Part shown: positions 19,661 to 31,240 of the stretch, one piece after another
Numbering within the stretch: position 1 is the stretch's first letter
Layout: every line of letters starts with the position of its first letter
DNA from: Calliphora vicina
Lineage: Eukaryota > Arthropoda > Insecta > Diptera > Calliphoridae
Assembly (NCBI RefSeq): GCF_958450345.1
Contig: NC_088781.1
Location: 113,787,431-113,851,430, forward strand
DNA length: 64,000 bases
Direction: 5' to 3'
Made by a program: the position numbers and the translations under genes
The notes under the pieces: generated by a model
What the model saw: the letters and a program-made list of their open reading frames with translations, nothing else
Told to the model about the DNA's origin: nothing
Database searches by the model: none

Positions 19661-21165
19661 AAATATCACATGATAAGATCATTATTATATTGCTTGAAGC
19701 TGTTTTCTCTTTTAAAAGTCTTTTAATATCAAATAAATTGTGCTGAAAATAATGGTTAAGTTTTTTCTTCAAATATTTAATCAATATAAAAGTTTGCTAA
19801 AAATAGTGGTCACATTAATTATGTCAAATATTTCCCTATAATTTATCCTGAACTTATGTATTGTAGTTAATCTGCATTCAAATTTTTAATTTTGTATCAA
19901 ACTGATTGTAAACTAAATTAAAACAACAAAACTGCATTCAGAATACAGATTAAAACAAAAACGTATTGTTATATGCTTGATTTTATCACTGTATAAATAT
20001 TATTTTCTCTTTTTTGTTTGTGAATCATTCACCCTGACCCAGACACATTTACATGAGCTGTGTATCCATAATTTGTGGTTTAAGTCAAAAAATTTCATCG
20101 CAATAAAGAAGAAATTAAACCAAAAAACATACACATTTTATATAACGAAATAATGTTGTTAAAATATAAATTTTGTTGGTGATTTATATTGCAATATAAT
20201 AAACCTGTTACACAAAACATATTTTACTTACAGCAAAAAAAAAATAAGGAAAAATGAGATAGAAACATAGCAACATCAAAAACCTTTGCACAACAGTAAC
20301 TAAGAAGAAAAAAAATTAAATAATAAACCAACAAAATACATATAAAATATACAACCAACATGATGAAGTAGACTCTCGTTAATAAATTTATTACATAAAA
20401 ATAACTAACAATTAACACCAAACCATACAAATACGTACTTATTTATATAGGAGTATAAAACATATGTTTAATTTCATAAAAACAGACATGAGCCTACAAC
20501 CAATGCCACCACATACAACAGCATAGGATCACAAATTACAAAAACTCCCTGTCTCTTACTCGGTATTACGTTCAATTAAATACTTTTACAATGGAAAAAA
20601 AGGTTGGAGCCCATATGAGAAACTTGTCAAATAAATTTTCCAAAACAATAAACACCAAATATGTTACATAAATTTGAAAAAATAGAAACAGCAAAGACCC
20701 TATAATATGTTTAAGAGTGTTGGCCAAAGTAAAATTAAGGTTCATTGTTAAATAGTAGAGTAAGGATGGGTGATTAATAAGGTGGACATTATTTGAGAAT
20801 ATTTCAATGTTCGATGTTCTCTAGGTCTGAAATTGTTCTCTGTGCTCTAAAACCAAATGCTAAAAATTTTAGCAAAACCGGATAACCAGTTTTCTAAATC
20901 ATTTAGCCGATTTGGTTAATTTTATCTCGAGGGTATACCCAATGTCAATATACATATTTGGTGCTCCGATTGTTGTGCATGAAAGAGTGTACATACTTTA
21001 CTGAGGAGAATGTATTACAATGAGTTGATCGACCGCCATCTACAACATTGACCCGATTTTTTTAAATGAGCCGGAATGAAAAATTTGCCCGAACGCTGCT
21101 GTATTCCGAAATTCCAAGATATTTTACCTGGAATCATCCGTCAAAGAAATTTTAACGGCGGAAAC
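19661..21165. other. AT-rich DNA, nothing recognised
   Basis: 1.5 kb with no recognised repeat or gene. It contains A-rich leader-like stretches near 20240-20620. Confidence 0.4.
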
Positions 21166-21578
21166 AAGGAAATCCATCTCCAGGTTTCCCCCATTCATTT
21201 TCCTATACCGCATTAAGTCCATCCAAGAAACGATGTGTTTGCAAAGTTCACCGAATCAAAATTGCAATAATCACGATGGGTTGAGCTGCGACAAACATTG
21301 ATGTCGACGAATTGAATTTTAAGATTTAAATTGAAATTTCTGTCGAATTGATGACGTACAAATGGATTCCAAGTTGATGTCTTCAACTATCCAATCGAGT
21401 TTTTAAACTCGCTGGAATTATCCGGATTACCGCCCCACAATCTCCAACTGAAAATTTGATCGGTAACCATAATGGTTACAATTTTGATTCGGTGAACTTT
21501 GCAAACGCATCGTTTCTTGGATGGACTTAATGCGGTATAGGAAAATGAATGGGGGAAACCTGGAGATGGATTTCCTTG
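21166..21578. repeat. Near-perfect 100-bp inverted duplication
   Basis: Arm 21166-21265 and arm 21479-21578 are reverse complements over 100 bp with one difference by my reading (CACATCG against CGCATCG). The spacer is 213 bp. The arms contain GGTGAACTTTGC and GGAAACCTGGAGATGGA. Confidence 0.85.
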
Positions 21579-21589
21579 AAAAGTTGAAA

Positions 21590-21715
21590 AACCTGATGAA
21601 TAAACTCGAAGCAACATTACTTAATGGAAAGTACAAAGGAGAAGCCGTTTTGATACCATGGATCCCAATGGCTCCGACCGACAGGCCATTTGATTTTAAA
21701 CGCTTGCACCATCAG
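21590..21715 (+). pseudogene. Helitron helicase fragment
   Basis: About 40 codons in one open frame: LEATLLNGKYKGEAVLIPWI followed by PMAPTDRPFDFKR. This corresponds to the region VIEATILTGxxKGExVLIPRIPxIPTDxPFxFKR that precedes INKxQGQS in Helitron helicases. The match ends just before QFP. It lies between the inverted duplication and the minisatellite, so it may mark a Helitron that carried both. Confidence 0.7.
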
Positions 21716-21750
21716 CATTACTTGTTTACGCGCCAGATTTTCTGCTCGAT

Positions 21751-22203
21751 CTGTGATCACTCATATTTCCGACAAAAAAATCGATTTTTATATCAAAACT
21801 CAAAATATTTAATTTCGATAATAACTTGGCCAATAAGCGTTTAATCAAGAAAAGGGACTTAATCTGTGATCACTCATCTTTCTGAACAAAAATTTATTTT
21901 TTTATATAAAAACTCAAAATATCTAAATTCGCTAATAACTTGGTCAATAAGCGTTTAATCAAGAAAAGGGGCTCCATCTGTGATCGCTCATATTTCTGAT
22001 AAAAAATGGATTTTTTATATAAAAACTCAAAATATCTAAATTCGCTAATAACTTGACCAATAAGCGTTTAATCAAGAAAAAGTGTTCGATCTGTGATCAC
22101 TCATATTTCTGACCAAAAATCGATTTTTTATATGAAAACTCAAAATATCTAAATTCGCTAATAACTTGGCCAATAAGCGTATAATCAAGAAAAGGAACTC
22201 GAT
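21751..22203 (+). repeat. Minisatellite, 4 units of about 113 bp
   Basis: Units begin CTGTGATCACTCAT at 21751, 21864, 21978 and 22091, with lengths 113, 114, 113 and 113. Each contains AACTCAAAATAT, CTAATAACTTGG, AATAAGCGTTTAATC and AAGAAAAGG. Units two to four are more alike than unit one, and the array ends abruptly at CTCGAT. Confidence 0.9.
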
Positions 22204-24617
22204 TTTTAGATGACGAAAAACAAATTTAAACCTTGGACCACCCTAATGAGCTTTGCTTATGTGTAAGTGTTTAGTAGATATATGGTTAAAATTTTGCAAA
22301 TAAATTTATTGTTTACACTACACTTGGAAAGTATTCTATAAGTGGATTAGAATATTTGTAATAATATTTAAAATTTTGTTTACTTAACTTAAATATTCTT
22401 AATATTTGACCAAAGACTCTTTTGAAAACTTGGTTGTTTGTCTGTGTGTTTCTTTCAACTTTATAATCAAGATACAGCTTTTAGTTTTGAATACATATCT
22501 ATAGGTTTTCTCCCGGAATACACAAGCTGCATTAACAACCTGTTAATACAGTTTCGTTACAAGATTTTTCACATATTTTTTAACACACACTGTATAATCA
22601 TCCCAAAATAATTTCAATAGTCAATGTTTTACACCCATTTTTGTCACACAACACACAATAAAACAATACAAAACTGTCAAACAATAAACACTCCTTTTTG
22701 AGGGGCAGCAAACAAAATCCCCATCCTACAAAACAAAAGTATGATAGAAAAAGGTAAAATAAATTTACGACAAGTCTGTCAGTTTTATACATGTATGGCA
22801 TGCTTTAGCAAAATATTTGTCAAAATAAATGCTGAAAGGTTAAGATTAATTGTTAATTATATTTGTTTTTAGTATTTTCCAAATGAATTAATTCTCAAAT
22901 CTTTGCTGAACAAGATTAAGGACAGTTTGAAAATTAATTTCTACAATATAATTTGTGAACTGAGAGTGTGTTTGTAATAAATATGTTTATAAAATTTATG
23001 TGTCAGAAAGGTAAAACTGTTTAAAAATATATATTTTTTAATTTATTGCTATAGAAATGTGTTAACTTAAATTAATTTATATTTTATTGGCTGTTTAAAG
23101 GCGAATCAAGATAAATTATCGACATTTTTAGAGGCATAAATTTGATTAACTATTAACATTAATAACACTGTGCTATTTGAAAAACTGTCAAGCGGGACAC
23201 TCGCCGGTTTAACCTAATTCGAGTATGCTGAATCCAATGGTGTTAACCGTTATTTAGGTTAGCTCTTGTTTATGAGATGTGCCGTTATTTCGAAAAAACA
23301 TATATTCGCATAAATCAAAATCGGTTTAGCTTATTGAATAAAATGTAAATTACCTTTAAGAGAACCTGAAACTTTTTTTTAATCTGCGTAGTCGTTTTAG
23401 AAATATATTTTTTTTTTGGCATAAAAAAAAAATAATTTTTTACCAAAATTTCGTAATTTTTGTTGTAGCATCGATTTTGAAATAATTATTTTTTCTCATA
23501 CTAGCAAATTTGCTGGTAATTAAAAATATATATATTTATATATCCGGAGATGTTTGGATCCGCTATTACTAAAAATCCAAACTAAGATAGGTAAAACTTG
23601 AAATTTTAATTTTCAAATATGAATATCTCGTTAACTTTAAGAGATAAAATAAAGTAATATTTTATGTAGCCATCTTCTTGTAAATTCTACACATATAAAA
23701 ATCTTTCAAATCGGCTCGCTAACAAAAATTTGGCATCATTTTTAATTTTGTATATACCCGATGTACTCCACTTTATGGCCTTGAACCTCCGCCCCACCTT
23801 AGTGTTTAAAGTCCAAATTCAAAACTTAAGCTCACCTATACCTCCTCTATAGTTGTGAGAAAGTTTATTAAAATCGGACTATCGGTTTAGAAGTTACAGA
23901 TTTATTTCCACTTATTTTTTATTTCCCCCACGGTTGATCAATTTTAACCACTACAAAAGTCCATGCGCACAAACATAGCAAACAACAACAATATAGCAAT
24001 CTGTTAGTTGGTGCTCGTTTGCTTACATCGCTAGATTGAGAATCGCATAGTAGTCAAAGGTTTGTTATTTTCATTAAGTGTGTAACTTTAAACAGTGATA
24101 ACTTTTTAAGACGCTATCGGATTTTCGTGATTTAAAAAGCATTTGAAAGGTAATTATATGCAATTTTATTTAAATTAACTTAAATGTAATATTATTACTT
24201 AAATTACTTAAATTTCATATTGATTATTATTATTATTATATTATTATTTGCTAAATATTTATTTTGAAATTAATGTAATTTTCTTGAATAGAGCTGAATT
24301 TGAAAAACATAAATTATTTATAAATAAGAGTGTTTTTTCTCATCCATGAAAATTATTACCTATTGTTCTTAGCAAAATGTGTCCCAAATAGTATAGATAG
24401 CTATTTCTTCAATCTTTCGAAAAACATATTTAAAAATAAAAAAAAATTTAATTAAAATAAAGCTTAGATATTTTCTTTAAAGACATTTTTGGTCGCTTAG
24501 TGGGATGCGAGTTCGATATCTATCAAAATATATGTTTTGTAACACAAAACATAAAATTTTTGACTTTTTTTGCAAAGTCCAAAAAATGTTTGACCTTTTT
24601 TCAAAATGGACCATTTT
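22204..24617. other. AT-rich DNA, nothing recognised
   Basis: 2.4 kb with no coding motif. A short less AT-rich island at 23188-23260 and simple TTA repeats at 24210-24250 are the only compositional features. Confidence 0.4.
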
Positions 24618-27460
24618 TATACCCTCCACCATCATATGTGGTGAATGAGGGTATATATAAGTTTGTCATTCCGTGTGTAACATTGAGAAATATTCATCTG
24701 AGACCCAACGAAGTATATATATTATTGATCCTTATGAAATTCTAATTCGATTGAGCCATGTCCGTCTGTCTGTCCGTGTAAAACACGCTCATGTCGAAAA
24801 TACGCCAACAAACTTAGTATGGTTTCAAGAAAAATGTTTATTATTGTCTTAAGCAGTTTGGTATTGAAAATCAGCGAAATCGGTACAGTGAAACCAAAGT
24901 TATGAATTAAAATGTGGGACAACCTCAAAAAAAAATGATAATTTTCACATATTTTTGGTAATTTTTGTAAATATATTGCAGCTAATATCACAAAATTTTG
25001 CACTCGTTCCTTTTATGATAAAAGGAGTAACTCTGGTGAAAATTATAAGAATCGGTCCATGGTTTCTCCTAGTCCCCATACAAATTTCTTCCCGAAATAT
25101 TGTTCTATGGTCTATAAATGCATACAGAATAGGAATATCCATAGAAAATTCAGCAAAAATAAGTTTCATGGTAAAAAAAATTATATTACAAAATTTTTCG
25201 TGGATCGGCCTATACTTGACCATCAGTGTTGCCAGGAGCTGGCGAAAAAAGAAGCTATATTGGCTTCAAAAAAAGGCCAGAAAAAGCTAAACCGCTTTAG
25301 AAAAAAAGCCAAAAAAAAGCTAAAATATTATAAATTAAGAATTTTGGTTTATATTTATTTTTAAATAAAAAATTAGAAAATATGTTCATAAAATTCATCT
25401 GCTTTACTTAAAGGAAGTACTAAAAAGTTAAATACTAGATTAACCGTGTCAGAAAATGGACATTGTTGGTTCTATATTTGTCCATTTGTAGTTTAATATA
25501 TTCTGCCCCTGAGCCTTAAGCTTCGTAATTTTATTAGCACTTTAATTTTTCACTATCAATATGACATAATATATTTTTTTTGGTTTTACTACTTTATTAT
25601 CAACGGGAAAAAAATTGATTTTGCGTAGAGTTTTCATATGGTAATCTTTGTCGCAATTGCTCAATTAGTTTAATTTGTCGTATTATTTTTGTCATAATCT
25701 TCACTAATTAAAACGTTCTTTATTTTATCTCTCATTCATCAAACTAGTATGAAAAATGTGTCAAAAACATTAAACAATTTTCAATTGGCGACGATAATGG
25801 ATCAAATTCCTTGAATTTTAAATCAGAAAACAGCAAATGATTTATTTATTTGTTGTACTTTGTGCAATACTGGTTTTAAAAAAAGATGGTACGCCAAATT
25901 ATAATCAGTGTATTAATTACTTAAAAGTTTGGCTTTTTAGAATTGCTGGTTTGACGAAATTAAAACAAAATGGGTTTTAACTCGAAGCATAGATCCACAA
26001 GACGTTTAACGGCTATTGATCGCCATCGAGTATCACAAGCCTTCAAGAGTTTGTGGGGCTCTTGTCCATTATATAATGATGAATATAATGTGTAATAACA
26101 ATTTTGTCTTGAAAGAGAATTTGCTAGACATTTAAGCTTTCAGATATAAAATACTCTATTTCATTTTGAACCACTTGATATTGGCAATTGTTATTTGTTC
26201 TTTTAATACTGCACAATTCTTGAGTATGTTGAAAAGCTAAATGAAAATCAGTAATGAATTAATATGAAAATGGTTCACAAATATAAATTTTGCCTTTTTA
26301 TTTACTCTTTAGTCTCGAAATTTTTAGCCTTTTTTAATTTCAAAAAAGGCTATTTTGAAACTAAGAAAAGGCTAGAAAAAAGCCACGAAGCCAAAACCAA
26401 AATTTCGAGGCTAAAGAGTAAATAAAAAGGCTAAATTTAGCCTCAAAAAGGCTAAACTGGCAACACTGTTGACCATAGCCCCCATATAAAGTACACTTCG
26501 AAAATCTCTTAAATAAGCATAAATGTCGCCATCAAGTTGAAATTCGACATAAATAATCCCCATATATCCCCATCGGCCGATAATTGGTTATAGCTCCTAT
26601 ATAAGGACCACTTCCGAAAAAGACAATAACCTACATAAATATCTAAAAAATATCAATATCAAAACAAAATTTCACACAGATCTGTAATTTATATTTAGAA
26701 ATCATACTACAGGATTTTGTGAATATCGGTCCATATTTGACCATAGCTCCCATATAAGGTCCACTTCCAAAAATCAATTAAGTACTCATAAATCTCTTAT
26801 AAATACCTTTATCATGCTAAAATTCGACACAAATAATACTCATATGCACAGAAATCACTGTACTAAGTGTTATACAGATTGGCTGATAATTGGTCATAGC
26901 TCCCCTATAAGGCCCATTTCCGAAAAAGATATTTACCTTAAAAAATATTTAAAACATATCGATATCAAAATTAAATTACACACAGATCAGTAATTTGTAT
27001 CCAGTAATCATACTCCTGGATTTTGTGAATATCGGTCCATATTTAACCATAGCTCCCATATAAGGTCCACTCCCGAAAATCACTAAAATCCTCATAAATT
27101 TTTTACAAATCGAAACAAATTTATCCAATATATACAAAAAATCGATGTACAAAATCGATTATGATGATAGGCCCATAATTTGTCATAGCCTCCATATAAG
27201 AACCACTTCAGAAAAACACATTAACCTGCACAAATATCCAAAAAATCTATACTGAACCAAAATTTTACACCGATCAGTAATTTGTATCCAAGAATCGTAC
27301 TACAAGATTTTTTAAATATTGGTCCATAATTCGGCATAGCTCCCATTTGTTTATATGAAATTCTACTAAATTAGCCTTCAAATACTTAGGACTATAATAG
27401 GTCATAGCATCCATATATTAAACCAAAATAGTACACAGATCAGTAATTTGGACTCACTTG
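24618..27460 (+). repeat. Dispersed repeat B/A composite, interrupted by a hAT element
   Basis: It starts ATACCCTCCACC ... GGTGAATGAGGGTATATATAAG, runs through a CCATGTCCGTCTGTCTGTCC tract, then through repeated ATCGGTCCATA, CATAGCTCCCATATAA and CCACTTCCGAAAA blocks every 150-200 bp. The blocks after 26469 form a degenerate series, as in repeat A. Continuity is broken only by the insertion at 25224-26468, whose removal restores the TTGACCATAGCCCCCATA block. Confidence 0.75.
25224..26468. mobile_element. hAT element, 1245 bp, with 8-bp target duplication
   Basis: The ends CAGTGTTGCCAG and CTGGCAACACTG are inverted. TTGACCAT occurs directly before (25216-25223) and after (26469-26476), a perfect 8-bp duplication typical of hAT. 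Both subterminal regions are packed with AAAAGGCTA/TAGCCTTTT-type motifs, as in hAT transposase binding sites. Near the right end a stem pairs TTTACTCTTTAG with CTAAAGAGTAAA. Short frames inside show no transposase motif, so it is non-autonomous or badly decayed. Confidence 0.85.
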
Positions 27461-27463
27461 ACC

Positions 27464-27491
27464 AATATGGGAGATTTCAATCTCCCATATT
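27464..27491. other. Perfect 13-bp snap-back palindrome
   Basis: AATATGGGAGATT (27464-27476) and AATCTCCCATATT (27479-27491) are separated by only 2 nt. It lies at the right edge of the B/A composite and may be generated by its CCCATAT block. Confidence 0.6.
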
Positions 27492-28516
27492 TTTTATTTT
27501 GATTATATTTATTAATCCTGATGTTTGCAATGCACAAAAGTAATCGACCAACATCATCTTTAAAGTATACCAACCGACTAAACAACGGTAAGTAAATGTT
27601 TACTTAAAGTTTCTTACATTATTTTTGCATCAATAATTTCAGGCCACATTTTATGCTATTTGGTATATTGTTTTTAAATTTCTTACTGAGATTTAATTAT
27701 TTTGTTCATTGTTTTTCTTCCTGCTAAAAACAATAATTGAACATTTATCGATAAAATAAAATTCCAATTGAAATCAATCATTGTGTTCATCAATGCTTTA
27801 TTGACTATTTAGTGCTACTATCATTTATTAATTTTCAAATTGCTTTCCTTTTCAATTTGATTTGTACAAAAGATATTAGAATTCATATCGCCCTGCATAA
27901 ATACAAAGAAAAAAGTGGCTATTATAACCCCTTTATTAAATGCTAAATCATTTGGGAGTTTTTTTTCTGATTTCAGTTTTCCATTTTTTATGACCTTGAA
28001 AAGAAAAACAAAACATAGGGTTTACAAGGTTATGTTTTTTTGTAGAAGAATAAATTGAATGGTTAAATAAATTATGAATTTAGGGTAATTTATTTGAATG
28101 ATTTAAAATGTGTTTCTATAATTTAAACACAAATTATGTTATTATACTAAAAAGTTAAATTTTATTATTAGATATTACCATGTTAAAAGCTGATTTCATT
28201 TAAAATCAACCAATATTTATTTTATATTTGAAGCTGATATACTGGCAACTCTTTTAGTATCTTCCAAATCAACCAACACTTATACCGAACCAGACATAAA
28301 CATACACAACATCAGCTTTCCTTTTCAATTATCAAAGTCATCACAGAATATTCTCTGGTAGGTACTCATCAATCAGTGTCAATTGGTATAATAGTTAAAG
28401 GAAGAGTTATACATTCGTATTACATACATATGAATTGTTAGAGTCAGCTGTAAATGATTGTAAATAATCAAAAACTAATGATAGAGATTTTTGTTGAGAA
28501 TTGTGTAAAACATTTT
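27492..28516. other. AT-rich DNA, nothing recognised
   Basis: No motif seen in about 1 kb. Confidence 0.4.
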
Positions 28517-28750
28517 TTATAACCTACACCAACATAGGGGAGGGTATATTGGGTTAATACTGGTAACTTCCAAAAATATCGTCCCAACACCCAACTTAAA
28601 GTATACCAATCCGCGGGATCACTAAGTCGATAGATGGTATCCGTCCTAACTAACTTACAACTGTACTATCTGAAAATAGTTAAGCTCTCATAAATATCTT
28701 ATTTGTAAACATATCCAAACCAAATTCAACACAAATAATAGGCCGATCGG
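28517..28750 (+). repeat. Dispersed repeat A, 5' fragment
   Basis: Begins TATAACCTACACCAACATAG with GGGGAGGGTAT, then AAAAATATCGTCCCAACACC, CTTAAAGTATACC and AAGTCGATAGA. These blocks follow the same order as 41007-41130. It is cut off where the reverse transcriptase fragment starts. Confidence 0.7.
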
Positions 28751-28850
28751 ATGCAAGTGCGAGATATTGTCTCACATGGCTCAGTGCTTTTACTTTTCAA
28801 TGATTTGGGTATGATAAAGCTTTCCGTGGCTGCCGTAAGAGTATTAGTGA

Positions 28851-29130
28851 CTATGCCAAATATATTCTTTAGAGATTGTGTTGTAAAAAGGGTTGTATCG
28901 GATCACAATGTAAATAAGTCTCCTGGGCCAAATGACATACCAGCGCTGGTCCTGAAGCAATGCTCTACGACGTTGTCTCGTCCATTAGCTAACCTTTTCA
29001 GCATTTTATATCGTTCCGGCGAATTTCCTGTATGTTGGAAAGTTGCTAGTGCCTCGCTAATTCCTAAAAGATAGAGGCTAATAACCCTGAAAATTACCGT
29101 CCAATAGAAATTTGTTAAATATTTGGAATT
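28851..29130 (+). pseudogene. Non-LTR retrotransposon reverse transcriptase, N-terminal fragment
   Basis: One open frame reads VNKSPGPNDIPALVLKQC, TLSRPLANLFSILY and RSGEFPVCWKVASASLIPK, the finger motifs 0-1 of a jockey-like reverse transcriptase. A +1 shift then gives EANNPENYRPI, the motif 2 hallmark. The match stops near 29125. The palm is missing and only about 90 codons survive. It could be the missing upstream half of the family seen at 4140 and 33186, but there is no overlap to test this. Confidence 0.78.
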
Positions 29131-29799
29131 GTAATGAACACGTTGAATTATTAGATTACACTTCTTGTTTTTAGCAAAACGAAGTCAACGAAACTTTGGC
29201 AAGAGCAGGACTGCGGGGCAAAGGGGGGGTTCTGTCCTCTCCTGAACCAAAGTCAGTTTGTTACAGAGCTGTTATTACAGATGTTACTTTTAGTTAAAGG
29301 ACCGTGTGACCATACAAAATCAAAAGAAAAATGCCCGTATATGGTCTTTTTGAAAAATGAAAATAACAAAAGAACGTATTGAATAATTTACCTAACGAAT
29401 GATTCTTCAAGATGTCAACGAAGAACCTGTATCGTCACCCACCCAAATCCTATGCCCTAGACATAAACGTTTATTAGAGCCCCTAACGAATTTAATCACC
29501 TTCATCTATATCATCGAAGAAAACACTAGAGATATAGTTTATTCAGACATATTTAATTCAAAAATATTCACTTAAAATTATTAATTGTATAACAATATTT
29601 CATAGTTTATTTTTTTATAATTAGAACTAATATTATGAACAATAGTTCTAAGTTTTAATGTTTTTTTTTAAATTTACAACAAAGTAAAAAAAAAGTATTT
29701 ATAAAACAAAAATTGAGAGCATTTATCCCGTTTACGATTATATCGATCTATTTTTACGATCACGATAACGATTCTCAGTAATAGTATTTTATTGTTTAA
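29131..29799. other. AT-rich DNA with a short G-rich spot
   Basis: GGGCAAAGGGGGGG at 29216-29229 stands out in the AT-rich surroundings. No gene recognised. Confidence 0.4.
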
Positions 29800-31236
29800 C
29801 CCATTAAAAACCAAGACCATTTAAAATGCAAAATTTTAAAATTCATTTGTTTATTTAAACTGAAATACGGTCAAAGAACATAGAAAATTAAAAAAAATTA
29901 AAAAAAAATTTTAGGAAACGTGTTTTTGGGGCTGTACCTGAATGGGTACAATGGCGTAAAGTATATGCTATTTTTATAATGTGTGAAAAAATTTAAAACA
30001 TTACTTTTTCAACACAACGCAATATCGCATTGTTCAGATAACCATCTTATTCTGTTAAGACATTCACCCCATCGTAGGGGATTTTTTATCCTTTAAGGAA
30101 ATTGGTTTCCAGGAGTAGTTGCGACACCAGAAGCCAGTGTTTGTATATGGGGTCACCTTGTCAGTAGCATCTAAATTAGTGTTATCAGCCAAATTAACAA
30201 AACGTTTTATTTCATTGAATCTGTTCCGTGATATAATTTCGGAAATTTTGGAGTGCGAGTATCCTCGCAGAGCACCCAATACATATCTTCTTTTGGCATA
30301 GAGCGAAATCCACTGTAAAGCAAAATACTCAAGAATATATTCAAATCTTCTGCGTTGAAGGATAAATTGTGTTTATTAGCTTTGCGATGCATAAATGCAA
30401 GTCTGCTAAATGGTTAAACTAATAACCTTTTCCCAATCAAGTATGAAATAATATTGAACTCATTGTCCAAAAAAAATAGTTTGAGACATTTGAACATCGC
30501 ATGGTCTTTTATTCAAATAGAATTTGTTTTGCTTGATCTTGAGGGCATTATTTTCTGTCAGAACATCTCAAGTGGAACATCATCGTCGCTATCACTGTCA
30601 CAAAATACTTATATTTCACATGGTACATGCGATCTCTAACAAAGTCGTCAGCAACACCTTCATCTTCATCCATATTACAATCCGGATCTGATAAAATAAT
30701 AGCTATCAAAATTGTGGTTCTCATATTTTTCCAAAAAATCTAGTTTTTAAATCATTTGCATTAAAAACTTCACGTTTTGATGGTCTGAAATTCTATTTTA
30801 GCGTAAGAAAAATCTTAAAAAAAATAATACATATCAAGCCATTGTACCCAATTGGGTACACCGATTTTCCTAATCACACAACTTTGTCCCAAAAAATTAT
30901 TTTTCTTATACATTTTTATAAAATGTACACATAATCACTCTACTTCACAAACTTATAAAAAACTCTTGCTTTCGTAAAACTGTAAAACTGCTACGGAGCT
31001 CAATTGTTACTAACCTCGCTAATATTGCAAAAAATGATACAGCGTTAAAAAAACAGGACAAAATGTACCTTAAGGGAATTATTTTTTTAAAATTGTTAAG
31101 TGTGATGTTTAAAAGCACAGTGTGTTGAATGCAAAATCACAAAAAAAGTTGTCAAATTTATCTTGTTAAAAAATTTATGAGTATTTGAATATTGCCTTTT
31201 TTCTGTACTCAAGCAGGTACAATGGCTGGGAATGGG
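29800..31236 (-). mobile_element. piggyBac-type element, 1437 bp deletion derivative with TTAA ends
   Basis: TTAA lies immediately outside both ends (29796-29799 and 31237-31240). Just inside, the element starts CCCATT and ends AATGGG, short inverted repeats beginning CCC/GGG as in piggyBac. TTAA is the obligatory piggyBac target. GGGTACAATGG and GTACCCAATTGGGTAC motifs lie subterminally. Inside is a minus-strand piggyBac transposase remnant of N-terminal type only, so it is internally deleted. Confidence 0.8.
30040..30710 (-). pseudogene. piggyBac-like transposase, N-terminal half
   Basis: Reading down the minus strand, an acidic N-terminal region (SDPDCNMDEDEG) comes first, then after breaks LSFNAEDLNIFLSILLYSGF with RSMPKEDMYW. 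A frame shift near 30250 follows, then ISEIISRNRFNEIKRFVNLA with DNTNLDATDKVTP. These are consecutive blocks at the start of the DDE_Tnp_1_7 domain. The catalytic Asp blocks and the Cys-rich C-terminus are absent. The enclosing TTAA-bounded element makes the family call firm. Confidence 0.85.
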
Positions 31237-31240
31237 TTAA

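Noticed and set aside
21751..22203. CRISPR-like array
   Set aside because: The whole 113-bp unit repeats without unique spacers, and the context is eukaryotic; it is a minisatellite.
24722..25290. Overlapping open frames of 90-111 codons on both strands
   Set aside because: They cover repeat B/A and the edge of the hAT insertion; both strands are open only because of composition.
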